Assembly: GCA_023391315.1 (NCBI GenBank)
Contig: JAEWBD010000163.1
Location: 1-7,085 of the forward strand
Direction of reading: 5' to 3'
Source: Bacteroidota bacterium
Lineage (GTDB): Bacteria > Bacteroidota > Bacteroidia > Chitinophagales > Chitinophagaceae
DNA: 7,085 nt
Part shown: one piece after another, positions 1 to 6,379 of the stretch
Layout of the letters: each line of letters starts with the position of its first letter
Position numbering within the stretch: the stretch's first letter is position 1
The notes under the pieces: generated by a model
What the model saw: the letters and a program-made list of their open reading frames with translations, nothing else
Told to the model about the DNA's origin: nothing
Databases searched by the model: none
Made by a program: the position numbers and the translations under genes

Positions 1-1790
1 CCGATACCTGGATGGGCGGCGGCTACCATACATATCTTTTATTAAAACCCGGTACAGATTTAAAAAAGATGGAAGCCCGGTTTCCTGCCATGGTTAAACA
101 ATATATGGGCCCGCAAATACAGCAACAAATGGGTGTAAGCCTTGAGCAATTTACCAGTAAAGGAAATTCGCTTGGTTTTTCGGTGCAGCCTTTAACTGCT
201 ATTCATTTGTATGGCGATACCAATAACGAATTTGAACCCGGTGGCAATGCTTCCTATGTTTACATTTTTGGTGGCGTTGCAATTTTTATGCTGGTAGTTG
301 CCTGCATCAATTTCATCAATCTTTCAACTGCCGGTGCTTCAAAAAGAGCGAAAGAAGTAGGTGTAAGAAAAGTGGCGGGTTCCGGCAGGTTGCAGCTAAT
401 TAAACAGTTCTTATCTGAATCCATACTGATAACCTTCTTTGCATTGATTATTGCATTTGTAATAGTAGAACTGGCTTTGCCTGCATTCAATAATTTTTCT
501 GGTAAACAATTAAACTTCGATGCAAAACCTGCACTTGCTTTTATTGGTTTAGGATTGATTGTGGGCATTGTTGCAGGGTTATATCCTGCATTTTATTTAT
601 CATCTTTTAAACCAATTGCTGTATTAAAAGGTAAGCTTACAATCAGCCATAAAGATTTTGGTTTGAGAAGCGGCCTGGTAGTATTCCAGTTCTTTATTTC
701 TGTTGCATTAATAATAGGAACGATAGTGGTGTACCAGCAAATGAAATATATACAAAACAAAGACCTTGGTTTTAATAAAGAACAACTTATTACTATTCCT
801 AACTCTTATGTATTGGGTAATAATGAACAAGTTTTTAAACAGCAAATGCTGCAAGACCCACGCATTGTAAATGCAACCGTTAGCTGGTACAAGCCTGCCG
901 GCCCAAGTAATTACAATAACGCATTGGCATATCCGCAGGGAAATGATAAACTCATTGTTAATGGTGTAGATTACCATATTGATGAAAACTATATACCAAC
1001 ATTAGGAATGAAGATGATTAACGGGAGAAATTTTTCCAGTGAATTTGCAACTGATTCTTTTGCTATTATATTGAATGAAACAGCTGCAAAGGCATTTGGG
1101 TGGAACAATGCAACCGCTATTGGTAAAACAATAATACGGCAGAATAGTGACAGGGGTAACAATGTTCCTTTTCACGTAATTGGTATTGTAAAGAATTTCA
1201 ATTTTAAATCACTGCATGAAGCCGTAAGCCCTTTATATATGACATTGAAACCAGAAGGCGGATTGATATTTAAAATAAAAACAACTGACGTTTCCGGTTT
1301 GTTGGCAACTATGAAAAAAGCATGGGACAGTTATAAAACCGAAGAACCGTTTGAATATAATTTTATGGATGATCTTTTTAATAAGACATATTCAACAGAG
1401 CAAAAAACAAGTAATATACTTACGCTCTTCTCTATGCTTACCATTTTTGTTGCCTGCCTTGGTTTGTTTGGATTGGCAACCTACACTGCAGAGCAACGCA
1501 CGAAAGAAATTGGTATCAGAAAAGTGTTGGGTGCAAGTGTTAGCCAGGTAACGCAAATGCTTTCCAAAGAATTTTTAAAACTTGTTTTAGTGGCATCGTT
1601 AATTGCATTTCCGGTGGCATGGTGGGCCATGCATAAATGGTTACAAAGTTTTGCATACCGCATTCATATTGAGTGGTGGGTTTTTGCTGTTGCCGGGTTA
1701 GCTGCTTTATGTATTGCGCTGGTAACTGTAAGTTTCCAGGCAATAAAAGCTGCACTGGCAAATCCTGTAAAGGCATTGCGAAATGAGTAA
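1..1790 (+). CDS. MacB/FtsX-type ABC transporter permease, C-terminal part (5' end outside window)
   Basis: This is an integral inner-membrane permease that would work with a separate ATP-binding subunit. MacB-like proteins of this kind couple ATP hydrolysis to conformational change in a periplasmic domain, for export or lipoprotein and peptide handling; the substrate cannot be told. The frame is open to the window edge, so the ATG at 12 is not taken as the true start. About 595 residues are visible. Numbering from that ATG, hydrophobic segments lie near 84-104, 134-158, 175-198, 217-241, 470-492, 523-541 and 554-575. There are two FtsX domains, with the paired cytoplasmic signatures KEVGVRKVAGS (115-125) and KEIGIRKVLGAS (498-509). 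A MacB-like periplasmic domain (about 245-465) separates them. Family members are usually near 800 residues with eight helices, so roughly 200 residues and the first helix are missing upstream. The C terminus, ending NPVKALRNE, is intact and typical. Family call is firm; function beyond that is open. Confidence 0.93.
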   Translation, partial: DTWMGGGYHTYLLLKPGTDLKKMEARFPAMVKQYMGPQIQQQMGVSLEQFTSKGNSLGFSVQPLTAIHLYGDTNNEFEPGGNASYVYIFGGVAIFMLVVACINFINLSTAGASKRAKEVGVRKVAGSGRLQLIKQFLSESILITFFALIIAFVIVELALPAFNNFSGKQLNFDAKPALAFIGLGLIVGIVAGLYPAFYLSSFKPIAVLKGKLTISHKDFGLRSGLVVFQFFISVALIIGTIVVYQQMKYIQNKDLGFNKEQLITIPNSYVLGNNEQVFKQQMLQDPRIVNATVSWYKPAGPSNYNNALAYPQGNDKLIVNGVDYHIDENYIPTLGMKMINGRNFSSEFATDSFAIILNETAAKAFGWNNATAIGKTIIRQNSDRGNNVPFHVIGIVKNFNFKSLHEAVSPLYMTLKPEGGLIFKIKTTDVSGLLATMKKAWDSYKTEEPFEYNFMDDLFNKTYSTEQKTSNILTLFSMLTIFVACLGLFGLATYTAEQRTKEIGIRKVLGASVSQVTQMLSKEFLKLVLVASLIAFPVAWWAMHKWLQSFAYRIHIEWWVFAVAGLAALCIALVTVSFQAIKAALANPVKALRNE

Positions 1791-1793
1791 GGC

Positions 1794-1821
1794 CTTTTGG
1801 AAAGTTTAAACTTTTCAAAAG
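1794..1821 (+). terminator. 28-bp palindrome, possible terminator or leader hairpin
   Basis: The left arm CTTTTGGAAAGTTT pairs with the right arm AAACTTTTCAAAAG over all 14 positions, with one G-U pair in RNA. The sequence starts three bases after the permease stop and is followed by ATTTTGTT, a short and imperfect T-rich tail. It could end permease transcription. It could also fold in the leader of the next gene, since it finishes 8 bases before that ATG. The arms are AT-rich, so a strong terminator is not assured. Confidence 0.5.
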
Positions 1822-1829
1822 ATTTTGTT

Positions 1830-2466
1830 ATGTATAAATCAATTGCAATTATTGTTGTTGCCTTTGTGTCTTGTGCAAATCTTGTACAGGCACAGCCTGT
1901 TGATATTTCTTCTGCAGACAACTTTGAAGTAATTAACCGCCATGTTATTGTGCATGATTCAGCGAATAAAAAAATTGTGCATCTTGATGCGGCGGAAGGA
2001 GATGGCGTGGCTAAAAACCATTAATTTTTCAACTGGCATTATTGAATTGGATGTTATGGGAAAAGATGTAATGCAGCAAAGCTTTGTGGGTATTGCATTT
2101 CACGGCATTGATGACAGCAGTTTCGATGCCGTGTATTTCCGGCCATTTAACTTTCTGGCTGCAGATGCAATAAGAAAAAGCCATTCAGTTCAATATATCT
2201 GCCTGCCTAAATATGAATGGTCTTACCTGCGCGAAAATTTCCCCGGAAAATATGAAAATGCATTAACCCAATCTATTGAACCCTCAAGCTGGTTTCATGT
2301 AAGGGTTGTGGTTGAAGTTGATAAAATATCAGCGTATGTAAATAATGATAACACGCCATCTCTTGTTGTAAAACCGCTGGCAAATTATACAACAGGAAAG
2401 ATTGGTTTTTGGGTGGGCAACGGCTCAGATGGCGATTTCTCGAACTTAACTGTTCTGCAGCATTAA
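1830..2466 (+). pseudogene. Frameshifted secreted concanavalin-like (DUF1080-like) protein
   Basis: Two overlapping frames together make one protein of about 213 residues. The first frame starts at ATG 1830 (MYKSIAIIVV) with a signal peptide: K3, then a hydrophobic stretch, then VQA before QP, giving a likely signal peptidase I site after residue 21. It reads into HLDAAEGDGV and stops at 2022-2024. The second frame carries on from 2008 as WLKTINFSTGIIELDVMGKD, then SFVGIAFHG and DAVYFRPFNF, and closes with GKIGFWVGNGSDGDFSNLTV. This order matches, from family knowledge, small secreted beta-sandwich proteins of Bacteroidetes related to DUF1080/LamG-like domains, where a GDGVAWLK-like joint is expected. 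Those proteins may bind or process carbohydrate; the role here is unknown. The TTG at 1797 lies in the palindrome and precedes the signal peptide, so it was not chosen as start. The gene is either truly broken or carries a sequencing or assembly error. Confidence 0.8.
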
Positions 2467-2507
2467 ATCTTAGAATGCTAAAAATATGCAGCTACTGAAT
2501 TTTTTTT
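2455..2507 (+). terminator. Weak candidate terminator between convergent genes
   Basis: Only 39 bases separate the stop codons of the two converging transcripts. On the plus strand, CTGCA at 2455-2459 can pair with TGCAG at 2487-2491, and GCAT at 2460-2463 with ATGC at 2475-2478, leaving an 8-base bulge. A run of eight T follows at 2500-2507, but 8 bases away from the stem. The fold is interrupted and short, so this is a weak call. No convincing hairpin plus T-run was seen for the minus-strand operon. Confidence 0.25.
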
Positions 2508-5500
2508 ATTTGGATGAAGGTTTACAATCTAATACGCTTATTTCATTTTTTAAGAACTGCCGTATTCGTTGCACATGATCATAAATTTCTTTCTTTTCTT
2601 TTGTTATGATGCCTGCATCCTCAAGATCATTTAAATCCTGCTGGAAAGATTCGGTAAATTTTCTTGCATCAGATAAATATGACTGGCCTTTGAATTTACG
2701 GTAAACAGAATCTGCTTTTTCACACTGCCCGGTAAGCAAATAGGCAAGTGCAAGATTTGTATTGATACCTGTATTTTTATCATACAGTTGTAAACCTCTG
2801 AGCACCGCATGCATAACAGCAGCAGAATCTAATTTTTTTTCAAAGAGCAGGTACCATGATAAATTCCAGTAATCCGATGAAAGCATTTGCTTGAGTGAAT
2901 CTTCCGGATTTGATTCTAATAAAACCTCTTCAGCAGCAGTAATCTTTTTTAAATCTTTTAGTCGTTCGGTGGTATCCCGGTAATATGTGTAGTAATTGAG
3001 GCTCAGCCGGCGGTAATCGTAAAGATAATTTACTGTATCCAGTGCGGCAAGCCTGCCAAATACTTTTTTAGCATTATAGAGTGTTTGCTTTTGAAGATAC
3101 CTTGCATCCCTTTGCAGTGCGAAAGTTGCAGCCCTTATCAATTCATCCTTATTTGTGATGGTATCAATATCTATTGTGCTGTTCTCAAGCTTTTCAGTTG
3201 TATTCGTTAGAGTTGCTATTTCCCCGATAAATGAACTTAACTGCGAGCTGTTAATGTCACCAGGCTTTTTCCATACCTTGATTGAGTCGTCGTAATAGTC
3301 AGAATTTAAACTTAGTATGTTGTTGTTGTTGAGAAAAATGTTAGCACTATTTAAATAATTCAATTTGATCAGCTTGCCGTTTGCGGTGTCTTTAACTTTT
3401 CTGTTGAAATAAAAAATAGAGTCCTTATCATTTCTTTGAAAATAGTAAGTATTATAAGTGTATATAAAATTTTTATAGATATTGGTTTTGATAATCATCT
3501 TCCTCCAGTCGGGAGAAAGCGCAGCCAGTGCAATGGTGGAATTCTTAAATGTATCGATGTTAATTTCAGGAAAGTTGACAGAGCTGATTTTGCGATCGGT
3601 ATTTGCATCGTATAGGTCGAGAAATCCTTCTCTTTCCTGTACTATAATATATTTATTATCCGGTGTAAAATTGGCATAGAGATACGTTTTATTAAGGTTG
3701 CTGTTAACCGGATCACTTAAAGTGAAGATTTTATATTTATCTCTCTGCTTTATGATCATTCTTTTATTGTCAGCAGAAAAGTTTATGTTATAAACAAGAC
3801 CATCAGCCTGATCAAGTTTAATCATCATTGTATCGGCTGGGTTATCAATGTCCCAGATCTTTACATTATAATCTTTATAATCTGTTGCCAGTTTTTTTGC
3901 ATTCGGGGATATTGAACTTACATAATATTTTTCTGCACTGGTCTTACTAAGATCGGGAATAACTACAGGCTGCACGCCTGCATTTTTAATATTTATATGA
4001 TAGATGATATTATTAATCAATGCTGCTAAGCTATCTTCTTTTATAAAGGTCAGCGTGTTTATTCCATTTAATATACCGGTGTAATTTTTGCTGAAATTGG
4101 TATTCGTTTCCTGGGTTGTATTTATGTAAATGTTTTTCGATAATGCCAACCCGTTGTCGTTAATATTGAAGATTTTTATTGTATCATCAAGCTTAATGGC
4201 AAATAATTTTCCCTCGTTTGATACGGCTGATGCAGAACGGGTGTTGTAATCAAGACCGGTTTTTAGTAAGGTGGTGTCTTGTGTGTAAAAGAAAAAGTTT
4301 TTTGCAATATAGTTAAGCACTAATTTACTTACATCGGTTTTTGATGTGCTGTCAAACTGCATGGCTTTTAATAATCCTTCATTGGGGCTTTTTTGCGCCA
4401 CTTCATAAATATTTGTTGCGGTATTTAAATCCTGGAGCAGGGTTTCATATTCCTTTATCTTTTGATCTTTATATTTCAGTTTAACCAAACTGTCTGTAAA
4501 CATATTCCTATGGGTGGAATCCATTAAGCCAGATTTATAAAATGGTTCATCAACCAGTTGTAAAATTTCTGAAACGTGTTTATATAAATAATCATTTTGC
4601 TGTTTTTCAAATTCCCGCAACGCATTTGCTGAATCTAATTTTCGTTTGGCATCAGCTAAATCTAATTTTCGCTGCGTTTCGGCTTTGAACTGGATGTTCA
4701 CCGAATCTAATTTTCTTTTGGCTTCTGTTGAATCCAGTATTCTTTGTGACTGCACGTTCACCAAATCTATTTTTCGCTGCAGTTCGGCCTGCGCATTGGC
4801 TGAATCTAACCGTCGCTGAATTTCAGATTGTGTTGCCGCTTTCTCTCTTTTAATCCTGCTTTGCGCCGTTAAACCCAGGGTAACAAGAACGGCAATAACT
4901 CCAAGTAAAACAGACCCGCCTTTTAAGGTTTTTCTATTGCGGCTTCGGGCAGCACTTTTCTTTATATAATCATCCACCTTTTTAAAGCCATCAGCATATC
5001 TCGAAGCCCATTCCTCATTAATATTTTTTTTATTCCTCCAGTTAGTTGTATTATGTAAATCAATCCCTGTTAGTAATTCTCCGTTTTCATTAAAATAATC
5101 ACTTGCATCAGCTTCCAATCTTTTAAACAAGGTGGCATCATCATATTCTTTTGTTATCCATTCTTTCATTTTATCCCATTGGCGTAAAAGGCTTTCATGA
5201 GAAATATCAAGAAATGATTGGGGCGTTAAATCGATTTCCGGAGGCGGCATTAAAAAACTGTTTTCCGCTTTCCTGAATATATCGGCAACCTTTATTACTT
5301 CATCTGTATCAACACCGGCAACTTTTGCAATATCTTCTACTGTTGCTATGCGGCGGTTATCTTTTTGTTCAGCGTTTCTTTCTGATAATCTTTTAAATAG
5401 CGCTTCTGCGATTCTTCTTTGCGATTTATTAAGATCAATATCAAAAATCTCATTGGCATGCTGCGACAATGCTTCATTTAACCTGCCGATTTTGTTATAA

Positions 5501-6375
5501 TAATCCAGCGTTAAAACAAATTCATCATTTGTTTCAACGGGATTGTTATTTGAATGCTCTTCTTCTTTTTTAGCAAGGTTCCACATGCGCATTAAAGCAT
5601 GCTGCAGCAGCGGTAATTGATCGTGGTCAATACCTATATCATTTAAAAGATTGGTAACAAGTTTAGGCTCCAGCCTCCCGCCGCAAACCATTGCTGGCCC
5701 TTCAATAGCATCTTTTGTTTGCTCCCGTGTTAAGCGTGGTGTTAAGAACTGGTTGTCGTTTAATATTTCAGGTAATCCTAAAAACAGCGAGCAGTTACCC
5801 AAAAAATCAGACCGCATGGTGAGAATGATGTGTATTGGAATTTCATGCTGGTTAGCTGAAGCAATTAAAAGTGCTATAAAGCTGGTTACTTCATCAATAT
5901 TGTTATTTTGTTTATACCTGAATAATTCTTCAAATTGATCTACAACCAATAAAAAATTCCCTTTAATAACCTGCATTTCAGATTTAATAACTTCCAATAA
6001 TCCCTGCGGGCTTCTTTTTAATTCAGCCTTCATGCACTCTAAAGAAATATTGTTATTGTCAAATGCTTTTGCTATGGAAGATGATAAATTTTTATAGGGA
6101 TCATTGCCCGGGCGCATTTCTGCGATGCGCCACTTTGTTCCTGCGTTAAGAAAGAAGCCTGTTCTCAAAGCTGGAATTAACCCGGCTTTTACCAATGAAG
6201 ATTTTCCGCAACCGGAAGGGCCAACAACCGCTACAAAATGCGACTGGTCTAACTTTTCCAACAGTTTATCTATTTGCTCTTCTCTTCCAAAGAATAAATG
6301 CGATTCTTCCGGTGTGAAAGCTCTTAAACCCGGATATGGGTCAACGTCTGTTTTTTGTAAAGCTTCACTTAGCAT
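2506..6375 (-). CDS. Membrane-anchored nSTAND1-type NTPase with coiled coil, WD40-like propeller and TPR-like tail
   Basis: This is a STAND-class P-loop NTPase of 1289 residues, a switch protein that typically binds NTP, oligomerises on a signal and activates an effector. The N terminus has the nSTAND1 opening PYPGLRAFTPEESHLFFGRE (14-31). Walker A is GPSGCGKSS (52-60). Walker B is FLLVVDQFEELF (141-152). A sensor-like TMRSDFL (186-192) follows, then QLPLLQHAL (253-261), and a winged-helix end DISHESLLRQW (390-400). A basic stretch (472-485) precedes one transmembrane helix (about 486-504). A charged coiled coil with repeated KRKLDSAN-like units follows (507-598). Next come degenerate beta-propeller blades (about 712-1040; for example VKIWDI 838-843, SIKVWKK 1031-1037). 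A helical tail contains a TPR-like unit (about 1205-1230, AYLLTGQCEKA). The start ATG is 1 base after the upstream stop, with an A/T-rich leader and no Shine-Dalgarno. Family call is firm; the defence or conflict role is inferred from architecture and neighbour. Confidence 0.92.
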   Translation of the reverse strand: MLSEALQKTDVDPYPGLRAFTPEESHLFFGREEQIDKLLEKLDQSHFVAVVGPSGCGKSSLVKAGLIPALRTGFFLNAGTKWRIAEMRPGNDPYKNLSSSIAKAFDNNNISLECMKAELKRSPQGLLEVIKSEMQVIKGNFLLVVDQFEELFRYKQNNNIDEVTSFIALLIASANQHEIPIHIILTMRSDFLGNCSLFLGLPEILNDNQFLTPRLTREQTKDAIEGPAMVCGGRLEPKLVTNLLNDIGIDHDQLPLLQHALMRMWNLAKKEEEHSNNNPVETNDEFVLTLDYYNKIGRLNEALSQHANEIFDIDLNKSQRRIAEALFKRLSERNAEQKDNRRIATVEDIAKVAGVDTDEVIKVADIFRKAENSFLMPPPEIDLTPQSFLDISHESLLRQWDKMKEWITKEYDDATLFKRLEADASDYFNENGELLTGIDLHNTTNWRNKKNINEEWASRYADGFKKVDDYIKKSAARSRNRKTLKGGSVLLGVIAVLVTLGLTAQSRIKREKAATQSEIQRRLDSANAQAELQRKIDLVNVQSQRILDSTEAKRKLDSVNIQFKAETQRKLDLADAKRKLDSANALREFEKQQNDYLYKHVSEILQLVDEPFYKSGLMDSTHRNMFTDSLVKLKYKDQKIKEYETLLQDLNTATNIYEVAQKSPNEGLLKAMQFDSTSKTDVSKLVLNYIAKNFFFYTQDTTLLKTGLDYNTRSASAVSNEGKLFAIKLDDTIKIFNINDNGLALSKNIYINTTQETNTNFSKNYTGILNGINTLTFIKEDSLAALINNIIYHINIKNAGVQPVVIPDLSKTSAEKYYVSSISPNAKKLATDYKDYNVKIWDIDNPADTMMIKLDQADGLVYNINFSADNKRMIIKQRDKYKIFTLSDPVNSNLNKTYLYANFTPDNKYIIVQEREGFLDLYDANTDRKISSVNFPEINIDTFKNSTIALAALSPDWRKMIIKTNIYKNFIYTYNTYYFQRNDKDSIFYFNRKVKDTANGKLIKLNYLNSANIFLNNNNILSLNSDYYDDSIKVWKKPGDINSSQLSSFIGEIATLTNTTEKLENSTIDIDTITNKDELIRAATFALQRDARYLQKQTLYNAKKVFGRLAALDTVNYLYDYRRLSLNYYTYYRDTTERLKDLKKITAAEEVLLESNPEDSLKQMLSSDYWNLSWYLLFEKKLDSAAVMHAVLRGLQLYDKNTGINTNLALAYLLTGQCEKADSVYRKFKGQSYLSDARKFTESFQQDLNDLEDAGIITKEKKEIYDHVQRIRQFLKNEISVLDCKPSSK
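4582..4857 (-). other. Coiled-coil segment of the STAND NTPase (residues 507-598)
   Basis: Directly after the membrane helix the protein becomes strongly charged, with almost no Gly or Pro. It repeats a short unit six times: QRRLDSANA, QRKIDLVNV, QRILDSTEA, KRKLDSVNI, QRKLDLADA and KRKLDSANA. Hydrophobic residues (L/I) recur within an alternating basic and acidic background, as expected for a long helix or helical bundle. It probably forms a stalk, and perhaps an oligomerisation surface, between the membrane and the propeller. Stalk function is inference. Confidence 0.7.
4631..4815 (-). repeat. Six imperfect 14-bp DNA repeats encoding the KLDSAN units
   Basis: On the plus strand the core (G/A)AATCTAATTTTCG recurs with few changes, starting at 4631, 4658, 4703, 4730, 4763 and 4802. 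The steps are 27, 45, 27, 33 and 39 bases, all multiples of three, so the reading frame is kept. A longer match of about 26 bases recurs 60 bases apart (4689-4714 and 4749-4774). The conserved nucleotides suggest growth by in-frame duplication, not only selection on the protein. Confidence 0.75.
4864..4920 (-). other. Single transmembrane helix of the STAND NTPase (residues 486-504)
   Basis: The segment GGSVLLGVIAVLVTLGLTA is the only long hydrophobic stretch seen in the 1289-residue protein. The basic flank before it (KKSAARSRNRKTLK) suggests by the positive-inside rule that the NTPase half is cytoplasmic and the coiled coil, propeller and TPR-like half is periplasmic. The flank after it (RIKREK) is also basic, so the topology is not certain. 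Confidence 0.8.
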
Positions 6376-6379
6376 ATTA
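6373..6379 (-). promoter_or_regulatory. Stop-start junction TAA-T-ATG coupling the two minus-strand genes
   Basis: On the minus strand the upstream stop TAA (6379-6377) is separated by one base from the ATG (6375-6373) of the STAND gene. The bases before it are almost entirely A/T and show no purine-rich Shine-Dalgarno. This arrangement implies one transcript and probable translational coupling, which would fix the ratio of the two proteins. The operon promoter must lie beyond the right edge. Confidence 0.75.

Noticed and set aside
260..568. Minus-strand open frames opposite the permease (also 708-977, 1481-1663, 1540-1818, 1664-1921)
   Set aside because: They are antisense shadows of an unambiguous membrane protein, with no domain and no plausible start context.
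12..1790. Permease as a complete gene starting at ATG 12
   Set aside because: The frame is open to base 1, and the family needs an N-terminal helix and about 200 more residues, so this is a partial gene.
2007..2024. Programmed ribosomal frameshift producing the full secreted protein
   Set aside because: There is no heptameric slippery sequence with a suitable downstream stem; the A run is only five bases, and this family is not known for recoding. A deletion or data error is simpler.
1942..2466. The downstream frame as an independent 174-residue gene
   Set aside because: Its first ~20 residues overlap coding sequence of the upstream frame and look random; homology-like sequence begins only at WLKT. 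The ATG at 2002 has a GGAAGGAG directly touching it with no spacing, too close for a normal ribosome site, and would leave a protein without its signal peptide.
3318..3331. GTT/TTG microsatellite
   Set aside because: It is only about four to five units and encodes a run of Asn residues in a protein that is Asn-rich throughout.
4631..4815. CRISPR-like or intergenic repeat array
   Set aside because: The repeats are in-frame coding units with spacings that are multiples of three and short similar spacers; they encode a coiled coil.
5651..5938. Plus-strand open frames opposite the STAND gene (also 3482-3679, 6104-6391, 6451-6744)
   Set aside because: They lie wholly or almost wholly inside well-supported minus-strand coding sequence, and their translations show no recognisable domain.
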